From positions 28,503,166 through 28,567,165 of the forward strand of contig JAJEKV010000003.1 of the NCBI GenBank assembly GCA_021234155.1: a DNA stretch of 64,000 bases, given 5' to 3'. This document shows, piece by piece, positions 11,550 to 24,801 of the stretch. Each line of letters opens with the position of its first letter. Position 1 is the stretch's first letter. Below the pieces are notes generated by a model, which ran no database searches, was not told the DNA's origin, and was given only the letters and a program-made list of their open reading frames with translations. The position numbers were made by a program, and so were the translations under genes. The DNA is from Isoetes taiwanensis. Its lineage: Eukaryota > Streptophyta > Lycopodiopsida > Isoetales > Isoetaceae.

Positions 11550-12173
11550 GTACGATAAGACATAGATGACGGGAATCTCATGGTAGTCGAACAACAAACC
11601 ATTTTTTTTTTTTTTTTGTTGAGAGCTAGATATATATTTATAAAATAAAAGGTACAATGAGACTAAAAAAAAGGAGACCCCAGAAGAGGGCCTAGCCCTC
11701 TAATTATTGGTGGCAAAGCCGCCCATATCCTCCATCCAAGAACACTTAAAATACTGATAGAACCCTTGAGAAGAACCCAATCTGTCCAGTGATTTGTCAT
11801 AATTACGGCCCCATTTCCTGATATGGGAGATTGCCATTAGCGCCACTCCATAGTTGAAGACATTTTTAATTTTGGTGGTGGAAATAGTTTGCCCACCCAG
11901 TGCAACTGAGCAACGGTGCTTCCACACTGCCCATAAGGCCAAGCATGTGATGGAGTACCCGATTTTGTCTGTATGAGCCATGCTGATCTCAGGCCAGTGT
12001 AGCTGAGCCCTGTCTAGTTGTAGAAGAGGTGCCACCCAGTCCCAAAATTCTCTCACCTTGGGGCAAAAGAACAAGTGCCCAATGGTTTCTACTTCTCCAC
12101 ATAAAAGTGGGCATTGAGTGTCTGTCACTGTTTTCCTTTTGAGCAGCCACGTTTTAGTAGCTAGGCCACAACG
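11550..12173 (-). mobile_element. 5'-truncated LINE 3' end, copy L1
   Basis: The minus strand encodes the C-terminal zinc-knuckle region of a LINE ORF2 (11700-12128): CPLLCGEVETIGHLFFCPKV with the C-x3-C-x6-H-x4-C spacing, then LALWAVWKHRC. The 3' end is a 16-base A tail (T run at about 11602-11617). It is nearly identical to 12812-13433. RT and endonuclease are missing. Confidence 0.85.
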
Positions 12174-12174
12174 T

Positions 12175-12813
12175 TCTGAAACTTGTGACGATCATGAAAG
12201 CTGTTAATCTTGAAGGAGAAGGAAGTTCTGCTCATATTGTACTGGAAAAAGCTGTGGATATGCCAAGTTCTGTAGTAGGGCCTCCTGTAGAACATCTTAG
12301 TGAAGATATTACCAAAGATGTGAATCCTGCCAGCAAGCAAATGGACGAAAATGGGCCTTCCAACGAGTCAAATCAGGTTTTATATTAGAAAGTGGTCTTG
12401 TATATAGTTATCCTGTTATGCTAAATTTAGATCTCCTTGTTGATTCTACATGCATAGAGGCATATGGCCATCTGGCAGTGTAGATAATATGATGGATTTC
12501 ATGTGTAATCTTAGAATAGATATATCTTCTGATATTTTAGGCATCTATCATAATAGGCATCTGTTATTTATTTTTCTGCAATCTTATCTGTCTCAAATGG
12601 ATGCTTTAATAGTCTCATACATTCTTATGTTTCTTAAATAGATCCTTTAACTACTCAGACATTCTGATTTGGATTATTTAGCTGTTTAATATTTATGGGT
12701 AGTGCCCTGATTTGTTTATTCACTTTAAGTGGATTGATTTTTGGGAGATATTGGCAGCTGTTTTTTGTGTTTCCCTTTATGGCATTGCATTGCAGGTTTT
12801 TATTTCCGCAGGT
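12175..12813. repeat. Duplicated gene segment, copy A'
   Basis: Second copy of 9136-9774. It abuts LINE copy L1 on its left and LINE copy L2 on its right with no spacer, so the two joints are recombination junctions. The reading frame MKAVNLEGEGSSAHIVLEKA is intact but has lost its upstream exon. Confidence 0.95.
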
Positions 12814-13460
12814 ACGATAAGACATAGATGACGGGAATCTCATGGTAGTCGAACAGCAAACCATTTTTTTTTTTTTTGTTGAGAGCTAGATATATATTTA
12901 TAAAATAAAAGGTACAATGAGACTAAAAAAAAGGAGACCCCAGAAGAGGGCCTAGCCCTCTAATTATTGGTGGCAAAGCCGCCCATATCCTCCATCCAAG
13001 AACACTTAAAATACTGATAGAACCCTTGAGAAGAACCCAATCTGTCCAGTGATTTGTCATAATTACGGCCCCATTTCCTGATATGGGAGATTGCCATTAG
13101 CGCCACTCCGTGGTTGAAGACATTTTTAATTTTGGTGGTGGAAATAGTTTGCCCACCCAGTGCAACTGAGCAACGGTGCTTCCACACTGCCCATAAGGCC
13201 AAGCATGTGATGGAGTACCCAATTTTGTCTGTATGAGCCATGCTGATCTCAGGCCAGTGTAGCTGAGCCCTGTCTAGTTGTAGAAGAGGTGCCACCCAGT
13301 CCCAAAATTCTCTCACCTTGGGGCAAAAGAACAAGTGCCCAATGGTTTCTACTTCTCCACATAAAAGTGGGCATTGAGTGTCTGTCACTGTTTTCCTTTT
13401 GAGCAGCCACGTTTTAGTAGCTAGGCCACAACGCCAAGTGAGCCACATAAATAGCTGCAC
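12812..13460 (-). mobile_element. 5'-truncated LINE 3' end, copy L2
   Basis: Same LINE 3' end as L1 but extending further 5' (ORF 12960-13460 minus: WRCGLATKTWLLKRKT, then CPLLCGEVETIGHLFFCPKV). The A tail is two bases shorter (14). L1 and L2 differ at only a few positions over about 620 bases. They are better explained by segmental duplication than by two insertions, because both share the same left flank (GTACGATAAGACATAGATGA). Confidence 0.85.
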
Positions 13461-13648
13461 TCTTCTGGAGCAGTACGAGGTTCAGCATTTCCTCAATTGC
13501 ACAAGTAGTTCATTTGTAGAGAGATTGATGTGTGTAGAGAGTAGTACGAGCAAACCATGTATCATAAGGGCACATAATAGATACCTGTAAAAGGCAAAGA
13601 ATGCATACCTCATTTGAAGTCCAGTTTTTATCTTCTTTTTGCAAGACA

Positions 13649-13812
13649 TACACAGAGGAGGATTGAGAAAATTTTACATGTGATACTTGTAAAAGAAGAA
13701 GATGACATATCATTTAAAGTATTGATGTTATACACAGAGGAGGATTGAGAAAATTTTACATGTGATACTTGTAAAAGAAGAAGATGACATATCATTTAAA
13801 GTATTGATGTTT
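13649..13812. repeat. Tandem duplication, period 82 bp
   Basis: TACACAGAGGAGGATTGAG begins at 13649 and again at 13731. The two 82-bp units are essentially identical, including the GAAGAAGATGACATATC block. Confidence 0.95.
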
Positions 13813-15698
13813 AACTTGCTTGATATTTGTAGTGCACCTCGTAGTGTTCTCTGGTGAAAGGAGGATGAGCGCGTCTTGTCTTGTCTGCATGCGTGTAAGT
13901 GCAGTGTATAGTTGGCCATGTGCGAATACGTTAGTACGAAGGTCGACGACACAAGGGGGGTTCACAGTTTTGGGCGTATAACCCATCTGCATGCATGGGA
14001 AGGGGGTTTTTTGGACCCATTTTTGTACATATACGGTCGGCAGGGGGTCCTTTTTCTGGTATTTTTTGCACTATCCTAGGTAATTTCTATTCGAAAGGGG
14101 TCAAAATTTGCTTTTAAAGATCCGTATACAGGGGGGTTTTTTGTCACCCCATGCATGCAGATGGCATATCCCCCTTATACATGAGTGAATCCCCGTTGCG
14201 ACGACGACGCGATCCAATGTTAATCCTTGACAGCTGTTGAAGGTGGTCGCATAAGACAATCGAAGGGGTAATTGCCGCCTGTGAATGGTCCAGGGCCGGT
14301 TCTCTGGCTGATAAAAGAAGTCAGTCCTAGAGATTGGGCAGGTGCATGCATCCTCCTGATTTGCCTCATCTAATACTTTTACCATCACAAACTTTTCATG
14401 CATTGACACGATCATAACTCTCGCATTTTTCACCAGACCCTTTTCCATGTTTAGTCGTTTCATAACGTGGCATATAGCACCTACCTTAAGTTTGAGTTCA
14501 TGGTTAGGTATTCCAGAATGTGTGAAGTTATTAAGGAAATCTGATGTGGCATAGGGGTGGTCATGTATGATTTCGTCTTGTTCAGTGATATGATCATGGC
14601 TGTAATATGGTTTGTCACGATTAGGAACTCTACTAAGAATGCGATCATTGAAACTAGCAACGCTTTTATTAATTGGTGACAAAATGTTGCGTTTCTTGCA
14701 TGCTCTGTAGAATCTCGAAGGACGTCGGATGGATAGAGAAAGTCAATGCTATCTTGCACGCTAGTAGTTATGTTGAAGATATCCAACGAGACTGTGGATT
14801 CTTCCCAATTCTCTCCTATCTTATCAACAAAACGCATCAGTTCAGGGTCATGTGCATTACGTATTGGTTGTTCCAATCTCAGCACACGAAAACTTTGCCA
14901 CAGTGGCGAGGATTTTATTGACGCATTATATGCTGCATTCCTTCCTCCTCCCTTGACAACAGGCGCGACCTGTCTGAAATCTCCAACACCAATAAAGTGT
15001 TTGCCACCAAAGGGAAGACTATTTCTGTATAGTCTTTGCAATAGATGATGCACGCTTTCTATGACAGCTTTGTTAGCCATTGGAAATTCATCCCAGATAA
15101 TTACCTTAGCCGCAATAAGTAGATCTACTACTCCAGAATCACGTTCTATCATTGAGTGAAGGCCCGCGTTATTTTCTTCCACGGGGATTTGAAACAGCGA
15201 GTGGGTTGTTCGTCCCCCTGGGTACTGGAGAGCGGCTAATGCTGTCGTACCACATGCAAGCACTATACCTTTGTTGCCTCGTATAGATAGGCATACGCAA
15301 TTCAACAAGAAAGTCTTTCCTTCGCCAGCTTTTCCATCGATGAATATGGGTTGGTTACTTTCCGATAATTCTAACCATTCACGAATAAAGTTGTATATTT
15401 CTTGTTGGTCATTATTCATTATTCTTTTCATTTGCATCACAGTATCTAAATATCTCTCGTGGTCGGAAAATTTCTGTAATTCATACATGACATTTCTTCG
15501 GAGACGAGGTTGTAGTTGTAGACCAAATGCCATGATGTTAGTACTATGTTGTGTTAGAATATTGTTGATTAAACGAAGAGATTCATTGAAAGCAGTCGTC
15601 TCATCATTTGAATATTCATCTAATAAATCCACACTGATCGGTATTTTGAACTTGGTCCATAGCTCAATTGCTGGACCTTGATCAAGCAATAGCATGGC
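13795..15698 (-). pseudogene. Helitron PIF1-like helicase domain
   Basis: The main frame (14481-15695 minus) has Walker A GKAGEGKT at residues 121-128, Walker B IIWDEFPM near residue 200, and FIGVGDFRQVAPV. A frameshift near 14680 moves the reading to the next frame (14199-14682), which supplies FNDRILSRVP, LTLKVG-like KLKVGAICHVM and the late motif LSYATTFNSCQGLTLDRVVV. A 247-bp MITE then splits the protein, and the C-terminus VVDLRTNVFAHGQLYTALTR continues at about 13944-13795. All key helicase motifs are visible, so decay is recent. The enzyme would unwind DNA during rolling-circle transposition. Confidence 0.85.
13952..14198. mobile_element. hAT-type MITE inserted in the Helitron helicase
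   Basis: Terminal inverted repeats CAAGGGGGGTTCAC (13952) and, inverted at the right end, CAACGGGGATTCAC (ending 14198) fit the hAT pattern CARNG. Flanks CGACGACA and CGACGACG match at 7 of 8 positions, an 8-bp target duplication typical of hAT. An internal inverted pair CCATCTGCATGCATGGG (13983-13999) and its perfect complement (14148-14164) makes it a foldback. It separates helicase residues DRVV from VDLR, which confirms it as an insertion. Confidence 0.85.
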
Positions 15699-15699
15699 A

Positions 15700-16504
15700 A
15701 AAAGGAATCACGTGGGACCCAATGATAGGGAAACAACTTCCTCCATGACTAATACTGCTTCTTTATGTGCTGCGAGCAATCCTTCTGCCTCTGCAGCTTG
15801 CTGATATGTCTCATATTGTTGTTCATTAACAATTTTCAGCTCATCCCAGTAGCAAGATTTGTCTCAGATAGAATGCTTCTCCTACTCGAGGTAATAGCAA
15901 TCGTATCCTACATACAATTGGTTCTGACCCTCTTCTTCACTATGTTCCTCGTAAACCCCGCCCGCTCTTGTTCCACATGTGTTCCAGATTCGATTGCCAA
16001 TGCTGGATTGTATGCAGTCAATGTATGTTGTTCATAATATTCAATGTATGTGAAGGCATCAAATTCAAGGCCTACAAGGCGTAAGAAATATCTATCTAAC
16101 AAAGATCTTGTGTTTGGATGTGGTAGATGCAGGGGTAGGCATTTTACGGCAGGAGACTTACTTGTTATTTCATATGACATTGTTCTCCATGCAGCTTCTA
16201 TGGCTGATAGATAACGTGCCCTCAAATAATCTTGTATTTCATCTCTAGGAAGTCGCTTAGCAGCTTGTTCAGGTGGAGTGGTATTTTTTATTTGATCATT
16301 GTTCATCGAAGAGGATTCTGCAACCGTTTCATGTTCATTGTCTAAAGAAGATGGTATAGAAGTTGAGTGTCTATTCTGTGTTACTTGAAAACTGGCACTA
16401 TCAAATCCCTTGTAAATATAACCATAAAGATAAGAGAATACATGGACTATAGATGCAATGTCCACCATAATGTGACAGTCCAACTCATGAAGGAGGAAAC
16501 CCAT
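15700..16504 (-). pseudogene. Helitron Rep, tyrosine motif and following linker
   Basis: The frame 15908-16504 minus starts with CHIMVDIASIVHVFSYLYGY followed by IYKGFD, matching the Helitron Rep catalytic tyrosine region (YLFKYVYKGHD-like). It continues with IQDYLRARYLSAIEAAWRTM and PNTRSLLDRYF, conserved between Rep and helicase. A frameshift at about 15910 follows, after which EAFYLRQILL (GExFYLRLLL in relatives) is read in another frame up to the helicase start. Confidence 0.8.
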
Positions 16505-17234
16505 ACATCGTTTATGCTCCTTCTCCTATATTGTACGTAGCCCTTCGAATCAAGATATGTCGTTGGGTTAACATTCTTTGGATATTTGTAGCAACAGGAA
16601 TTTCCATTTGGAGAGCACCTTTTTGTATGTTTATGTATCATGAATTTTTGGACTTGTGCTCGAAGAACAGGATCTGTAGGCACTTCAGCAGAGATGATCT
16701 CGTCTATGCTTTCAATGTTGGGTTCAGTGCGCAAGACGAGATGGGCATGAGGCAATCCACGTTTTTGGAATTCTATGACTTTTATTATATATGATATACG
16801 TTGGAAGAATTTGTGAAGAAGCTCCTTCAACCGTTGTAATCGTCCATGGAAACATCGGATGACAATCATAGGAATATCGGATGCATTCTGTCCAGGTCTA
16901 AGTCTATCTCGTATCTCTGGCCAATCTGTGTTTATAGTCATAGTGATAAATAATGTCGGACGACCTTTGGATCTTGATAGTGCCAATGCGTCCGTGACAC
17001 AGAGCACCACCTTTGACATCCTAAGAATGATGAGGGCAAGATTATGTCACTTCGATCGTCATTCTCACGTTCCGAATAGTCCTCATCGTACTGCACCCTT
17101 CGATTCCGAAATGCTGGCGTTCTAAAATAATTCAATCGAGCATCTTCAACTCTTGAATACATGTCAACCAAATATTCCCCACATAAACGACCTAATTGGA
17201 GAAACATGTCTTCATGTAACAATATGTAGCACAA
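16447..17234 (-). pseudogene. Helitron Rep, HUH endonuclease core
   Basis: The frame 16447-17019 minus contains GRPTLFITMTINTDWPEI and the HUH motif in KRGLPHAHLVL (His 91 and 93 of this frame), followed by KFMIHKHTKRCSPNG and CYKYPK, all typical of Helitron_like_N. The preceding frame (16938-17234) supplies LQLGRLCGEYLVDMYSRVED and ARLNYFR. The two frames overlap at a frameshift near 16980. Known role: nicks one strand at the Helitron end and joins it to the target. Confidence 0.85.
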
Positions 17235-17340
17235 TAACAGGGGGTTGTTTTTGTATTTTTATACTTTTTTCCCTAAGGTTTTTATATGATTTGGTGGTGT
17301 AATCTCATGGATGTACTAATGCGTACATCTAGAGTGCGCA
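17234..17340. repeat. Dispersed repeat shared with 25131-25240
   Basis: ATAACAGGGG followed by a T-rich run, then CCCTAAGGTTTTTATATGAT and TTGGTGG and ending TCTAGAGTGC, is shared in the same orientation by both places; similarity stops abruptly after about 110 bases. It starts exactly where the Helitron coding sequence is broken, so it is likely the left terminus of the inserted segment that carries the PPR relic. Confidence 0.7.
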
Positions 17341-17689
17341 TACAGTTTCAAGTTTATTTTTATGGCAATTGCCAATGGTTTGACCCCATGTTTAAAAAAA
17401 AAGGGAAAAAAAAAATCTAAAGGCATGCAGGGCTCGATAGCTTAACTTTAGGGTTTGCTTACAGCTGATGTTAGGGTAAATGGTTTGCTTGGTTGATCGG
17501 AAGGCACGAAAGGGAGGCCAGAGTTATTGTTTTGCAAGAAAGGTTTTTTTTGCAAAGGAGCAAATAATCAAGATCTCGACTTCCGACCATAGTTCGAGAT
17601 GCGAGTTGCAGATTCTGTTTCTGGTATTCTTTAGGTATTTCCTGCTCAAATGTTTCTCGCATATATTTTTTTTCATGCATATAGGTGAA

Positions 17690-18740
17690 GAAGAGATACA
17701 GGTATTTGCTTCTGTTGCTTCTGGAGGAGCTGGGCCTGCTTGATTTTTGGTTCTTGGGGTTAAGGATTTTTTTCAGGCGCCCAATCTCTGCTTGGGCGGC
17801 ATTAATTCGGCACTCAGCTACTCTAGGATTCAACGTATTTCCCTTGGCTAATAGACCAATGCTTTGTTCTTACTGTCAATTTGGATTCGAATTGACAGAT
17901 TGTGCACATGTCCGTGTAATGAAGTCCGGTTTACATTCAGATATATTTGTAGCAAACACGCTTATAGGCATATATGTAAAATGTGGTAACATCCAGGATG
18001 CAAGATGGTGGTTTGACGAAAGTGCAAAATTTAGTTTCATGGACAACAATGATTTCAGGATACTTATAGCATGGTGACACTAGTGAGGCTATGATGCTTT
18101 TTCAGTGTATGCAAGGTCAGAATTTTAAGCATGACAAGGTTATATATGCCGGCATTTTAACTGCTTGTGCAAGTGTCGGAGCTTTAGAATATGGGAGACA
18201 CATTCATTCTGATCTTATGAACTACGAGTTAGAATCTGACACTTTTGTGAGCAATACATTACTTGGAGTGTATGCAAAATGTGGGAACATAAGTGAGGCT
18301 CGTTTTGTATTTGATAAAATGTCAAAACGAGATATTTTTACATGGACAACATTAATCAGGCGATGATACTTTTCAGAGAGATGTAAGAAAGAGGTACAAA
18401 TCCCAATGAAGTTACTTATGTTAGTATCTTGAGTGTATGTGCCACACAAGGTGCATTAGAGTTGGGGAAGCATATCCATGCCCATTTAATGAAATTGGAT
18501 TCGGAGGATGAAGACAATGTCACATATGTCAGAGTGCTAATAGCATGCTCGAATACGAGAGATCTTGAATGGGGCGAGCGTATTCATGAGCATCTCGTGA
18601 AAGCTGGGCTAGAAGCAGATATATTTATAGCCCGTACGCTTGTTGCAATGTATGCAAAATGTGGAAGTACCAGGGTAGCTCGCGAGGTATTTGACAGCAA
18701 TGTGATCACATACACTGATTTCAGTCTCCGTGGAGGATAA
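17690..18740 (+). pseudogene. Pentatricopeptide repeat (PPR) pseudogene fragment
   Basis: Successive PPR units are readable across three frames: VMKSGLHSDIFVANTLIGIY and VKCGNIQDARWWFDE; HDKVIYAGILTACASVGALE, HIHSDLMNYELESDTFVSNT, LGVYAKCGNISEARFVFDKM; VTYVRVLIACSNTRDLEWGE, HEHLVKAGLEADIFIARTLV, AMYAKCGSTRVAREVFD. Stops at about 18075 and 18366 and frameshifts break it. The style (P, L and S motif alternation, MYAKCG words) is of PLS-class organelle RNA-editing PPR proteins. No DYW domain is present. It lies inside the Helitron on the opposite strand, as a captured or inserted gene piece. Confidence 0.85.
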
Positions 18741-19333
18741 ACGCAATTTTGTGAGTTTGGTTTGATTATGTCTAACTGACAAATTTGTACAGAATGCTAC
18801 TCTCAGTAAGTGAATAACTATATTTATGTCGGAAGAGACTGAAGCATTTCTTGTGGGAAGTACAAGCTTATGTGCAAAGCTATCAAAGCCATGAAGATGC
18901 TTTGTTTTCCAAGCGGTATCCTTAGTACATATTGTCTTGGGTAACCAATTGTATCCAGTATACGGAATATGTAGCTTGAAGAAGGTAGGTATCAGTTATT
19001 GTGATTTGACTTCCCGAGTGGTTCATTTTATAGGCAAAAATTTTACAGAAACAGAAATTTCCATCATGGTCGTCTTGTCATTGTAAATGTGTTACCATTT
19101 GTCTATTATCTATCATGGTATTATGTCACACTTAATATTAGGACTTCGAATGTAATGGCTTGTTTTTAGCTCTACTACCATTTTCTATTATGATTCATAT
19201 GCACTAAGGAATCTCCATGCGCAGATATTATATGCACAATATTACATGCACTAAGGAAACTCCATGCACAATATTACATGCACCCCTACACCATCCTTAA
19301 GGCCCCGAAGGGGCCAAAAAATTTTTTAGTTAA
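18741..19333. other. Right part of the PPR-bearing insertion
   Basis: Non-coding, with a duplicated ATTACATGCAC patch (about 19240-19280) and a perfect hairpin GGCCCC-GAA-GGGGCC at about 19301-19315 just before the next element. Such a terminal hairpin is reminiscent of a Helitron 3' end, but no CTRR follows it. Confidence 0.4.
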
Positions 19334-19794
19334 CATAAACCATTAACACACAACTACCATCAACATTATTAACACAAACTATTGCATTTGACACATTTAA
19401 ATTAAAATCCCCCTTAAACCCCCTTTGGTTTGGGTGCACATTCACACGGGGGGTTACGTAGGGCAGCGAGAGCCCCAAAAAATTTACAATATATGTACAA
19501 AATTAACACCATTAAGTACATTCTCTCAAACCTTATAGTATTTTGCAAACCTTAATATACAGTATACAAAAACTTGTACATGCATACCCCACAAACGAGG
19601 ATCGCTTTGTATGGTCCAGATCTTGGAATAAAGGGCAAATATACCCATCCGACAGCTCTCGTTGCCCGGGGTAACCCCCCGTGTGAATATGCACCCAAAC
19701 CAAAGGGGGTTTAAGGGGGATTTTAATTTAAATGTGTCGAATGCAATAGTTTGTGTTAATAATGTTGATGGTAGTTGTGTGTTAATGGTTTATG
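19334..19794. mobile_element. Foldback MITE, copy 1 (461 bp)
   Basis: Arms of about 140 bases are inverted copies: CATAAACCATTAACACACAA at 19334 mirrors the right end at 19794, and the inner ATCCCCCTTAAACCCCCTTT and GGTTTGGGTGCA mirror 19692-19725. The inner edge has GGGCAGCGAGAGCCC against CTCTCGTTGCCC. It truncates the Helitron reading frame after QLQWYRARPYH. The same family recurs at 30763-31136. No clear target duplication. Confidence 0.85.
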
Positions 19795-20752
19795 GTATGG
19801 TCTTGCCCTATACCATTGTAATTGTGTAAAGCCAAATTCATTTCTAAGACCCCAACCCAGAGTGCCGTGAGGGAATAGGAGGGGGTATTGTAATGGCTCA
19901 TACATAGGATCAAGGATATTCATGAAGGTTGGCTCCCCTTCATTTCTTACCCAAAATCCTCCTGCGACTCGTGGTGCAAGCTCAGATGTAGTATCAACAT
20001 CCACAATGGCTGCAATCTCATTGCTTGCAACTGCTCCCTCAATTGTTATATATGCTGATGGCAAGCCCATACTTCCCACAGTTTGAAGATTTTGGATAAA
20101 TGGATTTATTTGGTCAAGGATTGAGCCAACAATTGCCACCCACTGAAATGGCACATTTTGGTTTCGTGCATGTATGTACCGTTCTGATTCGTCATAGATA
20201 TACCAATGCATTGGATGTCCTGAATCTGCAATAAGACGTAGTCGATGGTAAGTTCGTCCACTTATAGTCACTGATGAAGGAAAATCCAAATTTACAAATC
20301 CGCCACTGACTCCGAGCACACTAAAACAAAATAGCCTGTTCACTTTTCTCGATAGCACAGCAAATTCTTGTCTATTTGTAAAGGTTCTGTAGTGCCATAG
20401 GCAAAGGGGGCAAATGTGGTAGTAACCATCTCCCCCTGTTGCAACAAAATCCATCACGCTCAACATTGAGCAATGGGATTTGACAATATGTACACCGTTT
20501 ATTCCATGTACACATTACATAACTTTGATACATGGCCAAATTCATTTGTTGCGCTTGAGCTTGCCAATGGGTTGAAGCGGATAGCTCTGTTCTTGACACC
20601 CTAACTTCTTCTTGCGCGTGTGTTTGGCTGGATGATGCAACATTATCTACATGTGCAAATGTTGGATCTCTATCTACTATAGGTCTCCAGTGGGATCGTC
20701 CTGAACGTTCTCTAACCCTTTCTCGCATTCTAATCTTATCTCGTTTAGGCAA
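19795..20752 (-). pseudogene. Helitron pre-Rep region
   Basis: Two overlapping minus-strand frames (20372-20752 and 19756-20466) give a Cys-rich segment (TWNKRCTYCQIPLLNVERDG, then CPLCLWHYRTF), followed by TYHRLRLIADSGHPMHWYIY, NPFIQNLQTVG, GFWVRNEGEPTFMNILDPMY and PLQYPLLFPHGTLGW. This is the standard segment upstream of Helitron_like_N. A frameshift lies at about 20400. The end is cut by the foldback MITE. Confidence 0.85.
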
Positions 20753-20775
20753 CTCTGCATAGCATTCTGCTCGCC

Positions 20776-22634
<1,859 letters not shown>

Positions 22635-22683
22635 TTCTATCTCTCTCCTCCTCGGGCAAGTTTGCATATCGCTCCGCTGCTCT

Positions 22684-23100
22684 TCATAGAATTCTCTCTC
22701 TATCATTGGTAGATAAATTGGCATATCGTTCCCTTCTCCTACATCTTATCCTCTCCCTATCTTCTTCTGACAAATTTGCATAAGGCTCTCTGCTTGTCCG
22801 TCGTGTTATATCTCTGTGACCTTCAACTGCATTCCTTTGTTCGATTCTATCAGTATTCCCATCTTGAAATGAGTTTATGTATTGTTCCCTACTGTCTGCA
22901 CTTTGCCCATCTATAACCACAGGTGAGCTATTCAAATCTATAATTGTTGGGTTCTGTTCGTCCATGGCTGTAGCCATGGGATATTCGTTTATCTCATTTA
23001 TCATTCTCACTCGACGTTGTCTTGCACGCTCTCTAGCTCTTTCTCGAATCCTCTCCCTATCATCCTCTGCCAGATTTCCGTAACGTTCTCTAGCTCTTTT
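22684..23100 (-). pseudogene. Helitron N-terminus with R/E-rich peptide repeats
   Basis: Minus strand: RARERYGNLAEDDRERIRER, then RQRRVRMINEINEYPMATAM and an acidic linker (EQNPTIIDLNSSPVVIDGQ), then REPYANLSEEDRERIRCRRR and ERYANLSTNDRERIL. At least three units of a roughly 20-residue repeat (RRERYANLSEEDRERIR) are seen here and two more at 20776-20880. It resembles the score-and-three peptide repeat type of DNA-binding array by composition and period; that assignment is inference. Confidence 0.65.
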
Positions 23101-23114
23101 TCGTTCTCCCTCTC

Positions 23115-23181
23115 TATTCTATTCTATTCTATTCTATTCTATTCTATTCTATTCTATTCTATTCTATTCTATTCTATTCTA
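23115..23181. repeat. (ATTCT)n pentanucleotide microsatellite
   Basis: About 13 perfect ATTCT units at the upstream edge of the Helitron N-terminal region. A second, shorter tract of the same pentamer lies at 32877-32912. Confidence 0.97.
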
Positions 23182-23995
23182 TATCTCTCTAATATGGTTC
23201 CATCATTGCCCTCCATAATTTTTGTCTTATCTAAGTGATATTTAACACGTCCTTATGTTAAGAACCTATCTATTTATCTATATGTCCATTTATCTTGAGA
23301 TGCCAAAAGAAAAAATATATATAAGAAGGTACCTTACCCACTTTTTGCTTTCTTATCCATATTTCTCCTTCGTATTGCTGAAGAGCATGTTACTGAAATA
23401 CGAAAAGAAAGAATATGTGAATACTATTGTTCTACATGCTACGATGCAGAAGCAATTGAGCAATTGTTTATAGAGAATAGTTTGGATATGCAAATGTATC
23501 TAACTTTTTAAGCAATATAGATTGTGGAAATGGAATTAACTACTGAAGTTTTGGCACCTCTTTTTGATGATCTCTCTCTTTAAATAGCAATCCAAAATTG
23601 CATTTTCTATCAACCATGTCAAGCTTAGATAGAGAATGACCTGGATTTGCAAATTTATGTAATGCAGGTCATTATCTTTTAAGCATTATATATTGTCAAA
23701 TTGTGGACATAGAACTAGTTGCTGAAGCTTTGGCAGCCTGTCTGATGATTTTAGCAACTAATAGTGCAAACTTGCATTTTCTATGAACCATATCAACCCT
23801 AGTTATAATAATCCTTAGATATGTTGCACGAACTTTTGTTCAAAATGCCATAGAAGTGTCATGCAATAGATCATTCCAAGTGATAGTTGGTTTCAATGCA
23901 TTATTCTTTCACTTCAAACAAAAGTCTTCGTCGAATCAAGACTTTGCTTTTAGGTTCACCTATTTATAAGATTTCTAACAAAAAGTTCTAGGATG
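23182..23995. other. AT-rich flank of the Helitron
   Basis: Contains a diverged internal repeat (TAGAGAAT...GGATTTGCAAAT words at about 23470-23530 and 23625-23700) but no gene. May include the Helitron 5' end, which I could not place. Confidence 0.4.
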
Positions 23996-24316
23996 GGGTA
24001 AAAGCATGTTAGGGTGTACCACTTTTGGAACCTGCAAAAGTACATACACTAGGTACTTCAGAATTGGGTACTTTCTCATTTTTATTTTCATTAAAACTAG
24101 TGCAAAAATCCAAAATAAAAGTCAAGGACGCATTAATATTCAAAGTTAAGATAAAGATAATGCTACTGGAGATCAAAATATATATAAAAGTTCTAGAATG
24201 TACCTTTTTTTGAGATATTACACAGGTACCCAGTACCCAGTCCTGGGTACCTTTTTAGGTACTTTTTTAGTCACTAAATAATACTTTTTAAGGGACACCC
24301 TAACATGCTTTTACCC
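23996..24316. mobile_element. Small MITE, 321 bp
   Basis: Perfect 22-bp terminal inverted repeats: the left starts GGGTAAAAGCATGTTAGGGT (23996-24017) and its exact complement ends at 24316. A 4-bp direct repeat GATG flanks both sides (23992-23995 and 24317-24320). The interior is rich in GGTAC words and ends with a palindromic GGTACCCAGTACCCAG / CTGGGTACC patch. No coding capacity; superfamily not assigned. Confidence 0.9.
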
Positions 24317-24547
24317 GATGGAAGAACGTGTTCTAACATATGTTCTCGTCTTGATGCCCAATGAGATGAATAAAATGGGACCGAAACTTCATAATAAAAA
24401 AACTTAAATGCTTAGAACAAATTGTTGACTTTAAACTATTGTAGGATTTTGTGTGAACTAGAAACAAACGTCGGTACATGTTTTAAAGTTGAGTGGTTTT
24501 AGCTATGTCTAAAATGGAAGATTAGATTATATGGATACTAGTAACAG

Positions 24548-24566
24548 TGCCCAGCGTTGCTGGGCA
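24548..24566. other. Perfect hairpin TGCCCAGC-GTT-GCTGGGCA
   Basis: An 8-bp GC-rich stem with a 3-base loop stands out from the AT-rich background, followed by AT-rich sequence. Similar hairpins sit near the ends of plant Helitrons, but no CTRR end or AT insertion site can be fixed here. Confidence 0.5.
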
Positions 24567-24801
24567 TAACTTGGAAGCCTGTAAATATTTTGGACGCAAT
24601 GCAAAAAAGCGTGTAATAATAATCCAAGTTGTAACTTCTTATTATAACAAAAACTTTCCAAAGTTTAAACGACATTCAAAAACATCTCTTTCATGTTAGA
24701 AGTGTTGCATCAATATCTCTGAGAGTTTTGTGTAGAATAGTTCCACGTAATTGATCATGTTATGATGGCATATTGCACCACGTGATGTTAATGCATCAGA
24801 T

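Noticed and set aside
14673-17125. Plus-strand ORFs opposite the Helitron
   Set aside because: Shadows of the minus-strand Rep and helicase frames; no motif of their own.
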